A stretch of 64,000 nucleotides of DNA, from the NCBI RefSeq assembly GCF_027922005.1, contig NZ_BSEV01000019.1, forward strand, positions 1 to 64,000, given 5' to 3'. This document shows, piece by piece, positions 42,697 to 50,818 of the stretch. This stretch comes from Streptosporangium carneum (lineage in GTDB: Bacteria > Actinomycetota > Actinomycetes > Streptosporangiales > Streptosporangiaceae). A model generated the notes under the pieces. The model was not told the DNA's origin. It did not search any database and was given only the letters and a program-made list of their open reading frames with translations. Numbering within the stretch: the stretch's first letter is position 1; each line of letters begins with the position of its first letter. The position numbers and the translations under genes are program-made.

Positions 42697-44244
42697 TCAC
42701 CCCGTCCCGAGAGTCCGATAACGGGCCAGGCGGGCGGCGAGACGGTCGGCGGGGGGCCGCCTCAGCAGGCCCGCGATCTCGTGTTCGAGAGCGGCGGCCA
42801 CCCTGCGGCAGAACGCCTCCGGCTCGTAGGCGGCGTCGGGAAGCTCGGGGACGACCCGGTCGACGATGCCGTCACGTCGCAGGTCGGTGGATTTCACCCC
42901 CTGCGCGGCGGCGATCTCGGGGGCGAAGTCCACACTCCGGTACAGCAGCGCCGAGGCCCCCTCAGGGGGCAGCGGCGACAGCCAGGCGTGCTGGGCGCAG
43001 AGCACCCGGTCGGCGGGCAGCAACGCGAGGGCCGCGCCGCCCGCTCCCTCCCCGAGCAGCAGGCAGACGGTCGGCGCATCGAGAACGACCAGGTCGGCCA
43101 GGGACCGGGCGATCTCCGCGGCCAGCCCGCCCTCCTCCGCCGCCTTGGACAGCGCGGCCCCGGAAGTGTCGACCACCGTGACGAGCGGCAGGCCCAGCTC
43201 CGCGGCCAGGCGCATGCCGCGCCTGGCGACCCTGAGCCCGGCGGGTCCGAAGGGAGCGGCGATCTGCCTGCGGCTGCGGTCCTGGCCGAGCACGACGGCC
43301 GGGACCGCGCCGAACCTGGCCAGGGCCATGAGCAGCCCCGGGTCGTTCTCCCCCTCGCCGGTCCCGTTGAGCGGGGTGACGTCGTGGGCGCCGAACCTGA
43401 GCAGTTCCCGCACCCCGGGGCGGTCGTCCCTGCGGGAGCGGCTGATCGCCTCCCACGCCTCGGTCGGCTGCACGCGCTCGTCGGGCTCGGGCCTCGTGGA
43501 CGCCCCCTCACGCGAGGCGCACAGCACGGCGAGGACCCTGATGGCGACCTGTCTGGCGTCCTCCGCGGAGACGACCGCGTCCACCAGGCCGTGGGCGAAG
43601 AGGTTCTCCGAGACCTGGACGCCCTCGGGAAACGGGTAGCCGTGCAGCGACTCGAACACCCTGGGCCCGAGGAAACCGATGAGGGCGCCGGGCTCGGCGG
43701 CGGTGACGTGCCCGAGCGAGCCCCACGAGGCGAAGACGCCGCCCGTGGTCGGATGGCGCAGGTAGACGATGTACGGCAGGCCCGCGGCGCGGTGGGCGGC
43801 CACCGCGGCGGTGATCTTCACCATCTGCACGAACGCCAGCGCGCCCTCCTGCATCCTGGTGCCGCCCGAGGCGGGAGCCGCGAGCAGCGGCAGCCGCTCA
43901 GCCGTGGCCCGCTCGATCGCGGCGGTGAGGCGCTCGGCGGCGGCGACCCCGATCGACCCGGCGAGGAAGGAGAACTCGCAGGCCACGATCGCGACCCTGC
44001 GCCCGTCCAGCAGCCCCTCGCCGGAGACGACCGACTCGTCGTACCCGGTCTTGGCGCGGGCCACGGCCAGCTCCTCGGCGTAGCCGGATCCCGGCGCGGC
44101 GGGATCGGCGGGCGTCCCGTCCCACGACCGCCATGTCCCCGGATCGAGGAAGGTGTCGATCAGTGTGCGGGCGTCCGGCCGGACAGGGGTCATCCCCTGC
44201 CCCTGCGGAAGAGGACGCGTGCGGGACGGGCTCTCATCCTTCAC
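42697..44244 (-). CDS. Fused acyl-CoA carboxylase carboxyltransferase (AccD/AccA-like)
   Basis: 515 residues. N-half is the beta-type crotonase domain (PASGGTRMQEGALAFVQM, TGGVFASWGSLGHVTAAEPGALIGFLGPRVFE read in parts), C-half the alpha-type (TVVDTSGAALSKAAEEGGLAAEIARSL, LLGEGAGGAALALLPADRV, PEGASALLYR). There is no CxxC zinc ribbon at the N-terminus, unlike E. coli AccD. Catalyses carboxyl transfer from biotin to an acyl-CoA. No biotin carrier or carboxylase gene is nearby, so partner subunits lie elsewhere. First start overlaps the CoA-transferase 3' end by 11 bp; ATG 44193 is an alternative. Confidence 0.87.
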   Translation of the reverse strand: MKDESPSRTRPLPQGQGMTPVRPDARTLIDTFLDPGTWRSWDGTPADPAAPGSGYAEELAVARAKTGYDESVVSGEGLLDGRRVAIVACEFSFLAGSIGVAAAERLTAAIERATAERLPLLAAPASGGTRMQEGALAFVQMVKITAAVAAHRAAGLPYIVYLRHPTTGGVFASWGSLGHVTAAEPGALIGFLGPRVFESLHGYPFPEGVQVSENLFAHGLVDAVVSAEDARQVAIRVLAVLCASREGASTRPEPDERVQPTEAWEAISRSRRDDRPGVRELLRFGAHDVTPLNGTGEGENDPGLLMALARFGAVPAVVLGQDRSRRQIAAPFGPAGLRVARRGMRLAAELGLPLVTVVDTSGAALSKAAEEGGLAAEIARSLADLVVLDAPTVCLLLGEGAGGAALALLPADRVLCAQHAWLSPLPPEGASALLYRSVDFAPEIAAAQGVKSTDLRRDGIVDRVVPELPDAAYEPEAFCRRVAAALEHEIAGLLRRPPADRLAARLARYRTLGTG

Positions 44245-45391
44245 GCTCCTCCAGCCACGCGAGGATCTCGTCGTTGTGCTGGCCCAGCGCGGGCGGGGCC
44301 GTGTGGCGGGCGGGCGGCTCGCCGTCGAAGCGGAGCGGCGGCCCCGGCAGCTCGATGACGCCGAGGACGGGATGGTCCACCTCGACGACCAGCCCCTGCG
44401 AGCGGGTCTGCTCCCAGGTGTAGACCTCGTCGACGGACCTGATCGCCCCGGCGGACACCCCGGCCTCGGCGAGGGCGGCCAGCCAGTGGGCTCGGTCGTG
44501 TTTGGCGAGCGCCAGCTCGAGGTCGGCGACCAGCTCGGCCCTGTGCGCGGTCCGCTGCCTGTTCGTCGCGTACTTCGGGGTGTCCGGGTCGATGTCGAGC
44601 AGCTCGGCCACCCTCCGCCACTGCGTGTCGTTGCCCGCCGCGATCTGGATCATCCCGTCGGCGCAGCGGAAGGCGCCGTACGGGGCGATGGAGGGGTGGT
44701 GGTTGCCGCCCGCCCTGGGCACCTGGCCGCCGACCGTCCAGGCCGTGCCGTGATAGGCGTGCACGGCGGTCACCGAGGCCAGCAACGAGGTGCGCACGAC
44801 CTTGCCGAGGCCGGTCCGTTCACGCTCGTAGAGCGCGGCGAGCACGCCGTACGCGCCGTGGATGCCGCCGAGCAGGTCGGCGATCGGGACCCCCACCCGG
44901 TACGGCTCGTCCGGGGAGGGGCCTGTCAGGCTCATCAGACCGGCCTCGCCCTGGGCGATCTGGTCGTAGCCCGGCCTGCCGCCCTCGGGGCCGTCGTGGC
45001 CGAACCCGGTGATCGACAGCACGATCAGGCGGGGGTTGAGCTCGTGCAACCGCTCGACGGGGAGGCCGAGCCTGTCCAGGACGCCGGTCCGGAAGTTCTC
45101 GATCAGGACGTCGCTCTGCCGTACCAGGCGTTCGACCAGGGCCCTGCCCTCGTCGGACTTGAGGTCCACGGTGATCGACTGCTTGTTGCGGTTGGCCGCC
45201 AGGAAGTAGGTGGAGATGTCATGGTCGGGACCGACGAACGGCGGCCCCCACCCTCGGGACTCGTCGCCGACGCCGGGCTGTTCCACCTTGATCACGCGCG
45301 CGCCCAGGTCGCCGAGCATCTGCGCGGCGTGCGGTCCCGTCAGGGCGCGGGAGAGGTCGAGTACGACGATGTCGCCGAGTGCTCCGTGCAA
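44234..45391 (-). CDS. CaiB/BaiF-family (class III) CoA transferase
   Basis: 385 residues from TTG 45391, with GGAGG 6 nt upstream. VVLDLSRALTGPHAAQMLGDLGARVIKVE (in parts), FLAANRNKQSITVDLKS, FRTGVLDRLGL, YDQIAQGEAGLMSLTG (catalytic-type Asp), and C-terminal WLAALAEAGVSAGAI. Moves CoA between organic acids. Operon with the carboxyltransferase suggests that an acyl-CoA is first activated by CoA exchange and then carboxylated; substrate unknown. Confidence 0.9.
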   Translation of the reverse strand: MHGALGDIVVLDLSRALTGPHAAQMLGDLGARVIKVEQPGVGDESRGWGPPFVGPDHDISTYFLAANRNKQSITVDLKSDEGRALVERLVRQSDVLIENFRTGVLDRLGLPVERLHELNPRLIVLSITGFGHDGPEGGRPGYDQIAQGEAGLMSLTGPSPDEPYRVGVPIADLLGGIHGAYGVLAALYERERTGLGKVVRTSLLASVTAVHAYHGTAWTVGGQVPRAGGNHHPSIAPYGAFRCADGMIQIAAGNDTQWRRVAELLDIDPDTPKYATNRQRTAHRAELVADLELALAKHDRAHWLAALAEAGVSAGAIRSVDEVYTWEQTRSQGLVVEVDHPVLGVIELPGPPLRFDGEPPARHTAPPALGQHNDEILAWLEEREG

Positions 45392-45593
45392 GATCAACCT
45401 CCAGTAGTGGTCGGCGAGCCTAGCGGAACCGGAGTGGGAAGAGCACGCTCTCCGTCACCGGCCAGCCTGCCAGGCGTCCCCCGCGGTCCCGTATCCAGGC
45501 CAGGCACATCGGAGATCTTCCCAGCCTCGCTTCTCCGTCTCCACCCTTGCGGCCTCAGGGCGCGTCCCGCGTGGCGGCTGCCACCATGGACGA

Positions 45594-46181
45594 ATGGGTG
45601 CGATCGTCTCCTTCGAGGACCTCGCCGCGACGATCAGGCGGCTTCCGCCTTCGTGCGGCCCCGTCCGTGTCGTCGCGGTCGACGGGCCCGGCGGGTCGGG
45701 CAAGACGACCTTCGCCGGACGGCTCGCGGGTGCGCTGGGAGCGCAGGTCGTCCACAGCGACGACTTTCCCGTCCCGTGGGACGAGCCTCCGCAGGCGTGG
45801 TTCGAACACGTGGAGGACCAGGTGCTCGGCCCGTTGGCGGCGGGCGAGCCCGGCCGGTACCGGCGCTACGACTGGGTGCGGGGCGTCCACACCGACTGGG
45901 TCGACGTGCCGGTCGCGCCGGTGCTGCTCCTCGAGGGGGTGAGCACGGCCCGCCGTACCGCCCCGGCCGCCCTCGCCGTCTGGATCGAGGCCCCTGAGGA
46001 TCTCCGCCTGGCCCGTGTCCTCGCCAGGGACGGCGACCGCTTCGAGGCGCAGTGGCGGCAGTGGCGGCGCGCGGAGGAGGAGTGGTTCGCCGCGGACGAC
46101 ACCCGCGCCCGCGCGGACCTGCTGCTCGACGGCGCGTCGGTCCCCGGCGAGTTCGTCGAGCTCCGGCGGCTTGTGTCCTGA
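45594..46181 (+). CDS. Uridine-kinase-like P-loop nucleoside/nucleotide kinase
   Basis: 195 residues. Walker A VDGPGGSGKTTF (30-40), HSDDFPVPWDEP (acceptor-binding Asp pair), a lid-like WVRGVHTDWVDVP and RRTAPAALAVWIEAPEDLRLARVLARDG (in parts) resemble the uridine kinase/AAA_33 kinase fold common in actinomycetes. Substrate uncertain; (d)NMP, uridine or another small molecule. Stand-alone. Confidence 0.82.
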   Translation: MGAIVSFEDLAATIRRLPPSCGPVRVVAVDGPGGSGKTTFAGRLAGALGAQVVHSDDFPVPWDEPPQAWFEHVEDQVLGPLAAGEPGRYRRYDWVRGVHTDWVDVPVAPVLLLEGVSTARRTAPAALAVWIEAPEDLRLARVLARDGDRFEAQWRQWRRAEEEWFAADDTRARADLLLDGASVPGEFVELRRLVS

Positions 46182-46287
46182 GAGCCCGCGTCCCGGGAGT
46201 CCGCGCATGCGGGCGCGGGCTCCGGCAGCTCGGGCTCCGGCGGTGCGCCCGCTGAGGGTTCGCTCCCAGGCGACGTCGTCCGGCGAC

Positions 46288-46317
46288 GTCCAGCCGCCCG
46301 GCGTCCAGCCGCCCGGC
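46288..46317. repeat. 15-bp tandem duplication
   Basis: GTCCAGCCGCCCGGC twice without a gap, between the kinase gene and the convergent hydrolase-like gene. Confidence 0.8.
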
Positions 46318-46351
46318 GTCGTCCGCGCCGTCCGGCGCCGCCCGGTGGCGT

Positions 46352-48469
46352 TCAGCTCCGCTCCGCCGGATCGGCGACGCAGGGGGCGCCGCCGCAGACG
46401 TCGACGACCACCCCCTCCTTCAGGAAGTGCGCCTTCTGCGCCCGGGCCTCCGGGTCGTCGCGCGGATCCTGGCGGGGATCCTGGTGGGGATCGCCGCCGT
46501 ACGGCGGGCCGGGCGGGGGCGTGTCGCCCACCGGCGGCGCGGGCGCCGCGCTGTCCCAGACGACCAGCGCCGATCCGGCGTACGGTCTCGGGGGCAGCGC
46601 CCTGATCCCCCAGTAGGGCGTCACGTCCCGGTTGCGTCCCGGCGCGACGGCGGGCTGGTGGATCCGCGCGCCCACCGTGCGGGCCTCGACCTCGGCCGTC
46701 ACCGTGGAGACCCGGTGGTCGCCGAAGGCGATGTGCAGCAGCACCCGGTGACGGGGCGAGCCCGGCAGCGGGTCGTCGGTCAGGTGCTGGGCGTAGCCGC
46801 CGGTCTCCGCCCTGTCCCAGAGCATCTGGATCAGCGCGAAGCAGACCTGCCTGGTCAACCCGTCGGGATAGGAGGATTCCATGATCCGTTGGAAGGGCCG
46901 GAAGCCCACGCCGCGCTCGAGCAGCATGCTGTGGTTCATCCCGGGCGCGCCGAGCACGGCGTTGCGCACGTCGGGAGAGACCGCGACCAGCGCGCCTCCC
47001 GCGACGGCCCCCCGGCTGTCGCCGTCGTAGGCGAGATCGGCCCGCGTGTCGATCAGCGGCCTGCCCCGGTCGTTCCTGAAGGCCTTGTCACCGGCGAAGC
47101 CGTCCCTGCCGACCATCGCCCGGCCCAGCAGGACGAAGTTCAGCAGGCTCTGCTGCAGGCGGTCAGGAACGGTGCCGAACCGGGACAGGTCCCCGAACAC
47201 GCCCGCCAGATGCTGGGAGTCCTCCTCGGACATGCCGATCCACGTGGTGGCGCAGAAGACGAAGCCCTGCTGTCCCGCCATCGCCCGCACGTCGCGGGCG
47301 CGCACCTCGGTGGCCCTGCCGAGCATGCCGTGCCCGTACAGGGCGGGCTGCGCGGGCCGTTTGAACGCCGAACGCGGGATCTCGCACTGGTAGCGCGCCC
47401 GCAGCGTGTCTCCGAGCGGGCGGGGCAGGCCGTCCCGGCCCCGGTTGAGGCTCGCCCCCGGCGGACCGCCCGGCTTGTCGAGGTAGTTCGGGACCAGGAT
47501 CTCCCCGGCGACCTCGCGGGCGATGTCGGCGTCCTGCCCGGGGGTGAGATCGGTGACGGAGTCGACGGTGAAGCGCGGCGAGCCTCCCTTGAGCGCGCGC
47601 AGCGTCTGGTCGCGCATGCTCAGCGCGGAACCGGCGATGCCCCGCTCGTCCGCCACGGTGAAGTCCCACGCCAGGACGAGCCCGCGCGCGTCCACTCCCG
47701 CCGTGGCGAGGTCGGCGAGCGTCCTGCGGAGCGCGTGCTGCCGCCCCGCGAGCGGGTCGTCGGCGAGGAGCTCCTCGCCCGCGAGCCTGGTGAAGGTCTC
47801 GGAGGCCGGAAGGGCTCCGCCCTCCGCGTCCTTCAGGCCGCGCAGCGCGACGGCGTAGCGGTGCCCCTCGGTGAAGTTCCTCGCGGGCCTGACGATCAGC
47901 GCCCGCCTCGCGGGGTCGGCGGCCCCCGCGTCGAGCTCGGCCCAGTACGGCCAGCGCTCCCCCGTCGCGGTGTCGACGATCACGATGGGGGCGTCGCGCC
48001 GCAGCGACCATCCGATGTCGGTGACGGGGGCCGCGCCGCTTCTGGCCAGGTCGACGCCGGGCACGTGCGCCAGCAGCACGGAGCCGGGGGAGAAGCCGTC
48101 GGCCTCGTTCCACCGCGCCGGGTCGATCGGGACGCCCGAGGCGTTGCGGGGCATGGCGTCGGCGGACAGGTTCACCCGCACTCCGGTGCCGGTGCGCGCG
48201 TTCGCGGTGAACCAGTCGTTGGGGAAGGGCAGCAGGCACTGCGCGCCCGCGATCGGGTCGCATCCCGCCACGGCCTGTGGCGGCCGGGCCGCGGAAGCCT
48301 CTGCGGAGGCCTCTGCGGGGGCGGAGTTCGAGGCGGCGTTCAAGGAGGAGGCGAAGCCGGACCCCGGAGCGGGGGCCACGACCGGGACGACGGGGACGAC
48401 CGGCGTGGGCGTGGCCATCGCCGACGTCACGGCCAGCACGAGACTCGCCGCCATCGCGCGCGGACGCAT
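46352..48469 (-). CDS. Large secreted hydrolase-like protein
   Basis: 705 residues from ATG 48469 (AGGGAGG 3 nt upstream). Signal peptide MRPRAMAASLVLAVTSAMA, a Val/Pro and Ala/Ser linker, then a big extracellular protein with CDPIAGAQCLLPFPNDWF, ALYGHGMLG, DSRGAVAGGALVAVSPDVRNAVLGAPGMN (in parts) and LLHIAFGDHRVSTVTAEV. The GHGMLG, YDGDSRGA and GDHRV stretches look like oxyanion loop, nucleophile elbow and acid-His segments of an alpha/beta hydrolase; the conserved N-terminal part recalls bacterial virulence-factor lipases. Assignment is by pattern only. Rich in Arg/Asp near the C-terminus. Confidence 0.75.
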   Translation of the reverse strand: MRPRAMAASLVLAVTSAMATPTPVVPVVPVVAPAPGSGFASSLNAASNSAPAEASAEASAARPPQAVAGCDPIAGAQCLLPFPNDWFTANARTGTGVRVNLSADAMPRNASGVPIDPARWNEADGFSPGSVLLAHVPGVDLARSGAAPVTDIGWSLRRDAPIVIVDTATGERWPYWAELDAGAADPARRALIVRPARNFTEGHRYAVALRGLKDAEGGALPASETFTRLAGEELLADDPLAGRQHALRRTLADLATAGVDARGLVLAWDFTVADERGIAGSALSMRDQTLRALKGGSPRFTVDSVTDLTPGQDADIAREVAGEILVPNYLDKPGGPPGASLNRGRDGLPRPLGDTLRARYQCEIPRSAFKRPAQPALYGHGMLGRATEVRARDVRAMAGQQGFVFCATTWIGMSEEDSQHLAGVFGDLSRFGTVPDRLQQSLLNFVLLGRAMVGRDGFAGDKAFRNDRGRPLIDTRADLAYDGDSRGAVAGGALVAVSPDVRNAVLGAPGMNHSMLLERGVGFRPFQRIMESSYPDGLTRQVCFALIQMLWDRAETGGYAQHLTDDPLPGSPRHRVLLHIAFGDHRVSTVTAEVEARTVGARIHQPAVAPGRNRDVTPYWGIRALPPRPYAGSALVVWDSAAPAPPVGDTPPPGPPYGGDPHQDPRQDPRDDPEARAQKAHFLKEGVVVDVCGGAPCVADPAERS

Positions 48470-48667
48470 GCGCCTCCCTTCCGGGACCCTGCCGACGCAA
48501 TCACCGGTGACTAGCGCAGTCGACATCAGGACAGGCCGCCCGTCAATAAGGCGCGACGAATGGGTTCAGACTGATATGTCCCGGAGATGATCGTCACCGT
48601 TGAAGATCTCAGAACGCGATCCCCGTCAGACGGAGACCGAAAGGCTTGACTTTCCCGTCTCTCGCCC

Positions 48668-48745
48668 CCTTGCAGGAGGTCTACCTGTGCGTACGGCAGG
48701 CCTCGACGTGGAGCCGGTCCCGCCCCGCCCTGGGGAGCACCCGGC
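48668..48745 (-). pseudogene. Remnant resembling the hyuB 3' end
   Basis: The minus strand can be read ...RRGLPYAQVDLL..., close to GGLPYAEVDLI that ends the neighbouring hyuB. At DNA level GCGTACGGCAGGCCTC (48689-48704) equals 48942-48957. Too short to prove, but it suggests a deleted second copy. Confidence 0.35.
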
Positions 48746-48819
48746 TCCGAAAGGCTCTTCCAGATCGTGTCCCCATGACTACCATGGGTAGCGCATGGTC
48801 GAGTGCGAACCATGAAGTG

Positions 48820-48856
48820 AGGCCGGGAGTGACCACCGGAGGTGGTGGCCCGGCCT
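48820..48856 (-). terminator. Terminator of hyuA-hyuB
   Basis: AGGCCGGG (48820-48827) pairs with CCCGGCCT (48849-48856), enclosing ACCACC-GGA-GGTGGT. Located 66-103 bp past the hyuB stop. Confidence 0.65.
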
Positions 48857-48922
48857 TCGCGTTCTCAGGAGTCGCGACACCCCCGTCGATCACCTTCTCC
48901 ATCCGCTTGGTGCGCCCCCATG

Positions 48923-50788
48923 TCATATCAGGTCCACCTCGGCGTACGGCAGGCCTCCGGACAGTGTGGGGAAGCCGGGGCCGCGGTCGAAGAACAGGGA
49001 GCCGGTCTCCCACAGGAGGGCGCGCAGCTCGGCGCGGCGCAGGGCGGTCGCCTCCGCGTCGACCCTGAGGTCGTCGCGGGGGCCGTGCAGGACGACCCCG
49101 TAGTCGTCGCGGGCTCCCCAGAGCGAGACCTTGCCGTCGCGGACGTCCGCGGCCACCAGGGCGGGGTCGCGTTCCAGCGGGGAGCCCCATCCGCCGCCCC
49201 CGGTGGTGCGGATCCGGACGACCTCGCCCGCGCGGACCGGCGAGTCGTCCACCAGGCCCTCCATCCTGCGGCCCTCGATCTCCACGACGAACGGCCGCCC
49301 CGCGTGGCCGCCGTTCACCCCCCAGCAGGACAGGATCGAACGGTCGGCGATGGACATGAACGAGGCGTCGCGGAGCATCCGCAGGTGCTTGTCGTAGCCG
49401 AGGCCGCCCCTGTGCAGACCGGGCCCTCCCGAGTCGACCGCCAGGCCGAGCCGTTCGACCAGGAAGGGCCAGCGGGACTCGGCGAACTCGACCGGGATGT
49501 TGCGCGAGTCGGGCACGACGTGGACGGTGTCCTCCCCGTCGGCGTACCACCGCCCGCCCGAGCCGCCGCCGAGGACCTCCCGCATCAGGTACGGCCTGCC
49601 GTCGGCGTCCTCACCGTGAACCCCGGTGTAGCGGATGGTCTCCTGGTCGGCGGGCATCCGCCCCGCCGTGGCCTTGGCCAGCACGCCCGCCAGGACCCCG
49701 AGCAGCCGCAGGATCACGAACGTCCTGGCGTTCGTGGGGGCCGGGAAGATCGGGGTGAGCAGCGTCCCCTTCTCCGGGAAGCGCATCTCGATGAGCGGCA
49801 CGACGCCCTCGTTGACGTCGAGCTCGGCCATCCGCTCCGGCGTCTCGGCCAGGTTGCGCAGGATCGGCGCGAGCCACTTCTTCAGGAACACCCCGTCCGC
49901 GTAGTCGCCCGCGTGGTTGATCGGCCCCTTGGCCTGCGGCGACGTGCCCGTGAAGTCGACGAGCAGCGGCGCGGGCGCGGAGTGGTCGACGGTGAGGGTG
50001 ATCCGCTGGGCGTGCAGGCGCGGCTCGTCGACGCCGTCGTGCTCGGCGTAGTCCTCCCACACGTAGGTGCCCTCGGGGATCCTGGACAGCAGTTCCCCGC
50101 GGAAGGTCTCGGTGGTCCTGGAGATGATCGCGTCGAAGCAGCCCTCGACCGCCTCCCGGCCGTAGCGGTCGAACAGCTCTCCCAGCCGCCGCGCGCCCAT
50201 CAGGCAGGCCGAGCACTCGGCGTCCAGGTCGCCGGCCAGCGAGTCGGGCATCCTGGAGTTGCGCGTCATGATCGTGAGCGCCGCCCTGTTGGGCACGCCC
50301 GCGTCCCACAGCCTGATCGGCGGGACCATCAGCCCCTCCTCGAACACGCTGCGCGCGTGCGAGGGCATCGAGCCGGGGACGGCCCCGCCGATGTCGTCGT
50401 GGTGCCCGAACGCCTGCACGAACGCCACCACCGCACCGTCGTGGAAGACCGGGACCGTGACGCACAGGTCGGGCAGGTGACCGATGCCGCCCTCCGACAG
50501 GTAGACGTCGTTGTGGAAGAACACGTCGCCCTGGCGCATCTCCTCGACGGGGAAGTCCCGCACGACGGGCTGGACCAGCGCCGAGTAGGACCTGCCGGTG
50601 AGTTTGCGCAGCCGTACGTCGTGGATGCCCGCGCGGAAGTCGTGGGCGTCGCGGATCATCGGCGAGCGGGCGGTGCGGGCGATGGCGGTCTCGACCTCCC
50701 TCTCGACCGACGCGAGGGTCCCCTCGACGATCTCCACCAGCACCGGGTCGACGCCGTGCGCCGGTCGCCTCTCCGCGTTCGCGCTCAC
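48923..50788 (-). CDS. hyuB: Hydantoinase/oxoprolinase B subunit
   Basis: 621 residues from GTG 50788. Hydantoinase-B signatures: IRDAHDFRAGIHDVR, GDVFFHNDVYLSEGGIGHLPD (in parts), AFGHHDDIGG, VDFTGTSPQAKGPIN, TGVHGEDADGRPYLMREVLGGGSGGRW (in parts), GGLGYDKHLRML and TTGGGGWGSP. With HyuA it forms an ATP-dependent amidase opening hydantoin, 5-oxoproline or N-methylhydantoin-type rings, or an acetone-carboxylase-like enzyme. 30 bp behind hyuA, same operon. Confidence 0.93.
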   Translation of the reverse strand: MSANAERRPAHGVDPVLVEIVEGTLASVEREVETAIARTARSPMIRDAHDFRAGIHDVRLRKLTGRSYSALVQPVVRDFPVEEMRQGDVFFHNDVYLSEGGIGHLPDLCVTVPVFHDGAVVAFVQAFGHHDDIGGAVPGSMPSHARSVFEEGLMVPPIRLWDAGVPNRAALTIMTRNSRMPDSLAGDLDAECSACLMGARRLGELFDRYGREAVEGCFDAIISRTTETFRGELLSRIPEGTYVWEDYAEHDGVDEPRLHAQRITLTVDHSAPAPLLVDFTGTSPQAKGPINHAGDYADGVFLKKWLAPILRNLAETPERMAELDVNEGVVPLIEMRFPEKGTLLTPIFPAPTNARTFVILRLLGVLAGVLAKATAGRMPADQETIRYTGVHGEDADGRPYLMREVLGGGSGGRWYADGEDTVHVVPDSRNIPVEFAESRWPFLVERLGLAVDSGGPGLHRGGLGYDKHLRMLRDASFMSIADRSILSCWGVNGGHAGRPFVVEIEGRRMEGLVDDSPVRAGEVVRIRTTGGGGWGSPLERDPALVAADVRDGKVSLWGARDDYGVVLHGPRDDLRVDAEATALRRAELRALLWETGSLFFDRGPGFPTLSGGLPYAEVDLI

Positions 50789-50818
50789 CGGTCCCCCACC
50801 GTTCCCCGCTCGCTCCGC

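Larger units (their letters stand above)
48470..48922. other. Intergenic region with hyuB-tail-like remnant and terminator
   Basis: 453 bp between the hydrolase-like gene (start) and hyuB (end). Contains a stretch reading GLPYAQVDLL on the minus strand, a copy of the hyuB C-terminus, and a terminator hairpin. No intact gene seen. Confidence 0.55.

Noticed and set aside
48526..48813. Minus-strand frame of 95 codons containing GLPYAQVDLL as an intact gene
   Set aside because: Arg-rich, no ribosome site, only ten residues resemble hyuB; treated as a remnant.
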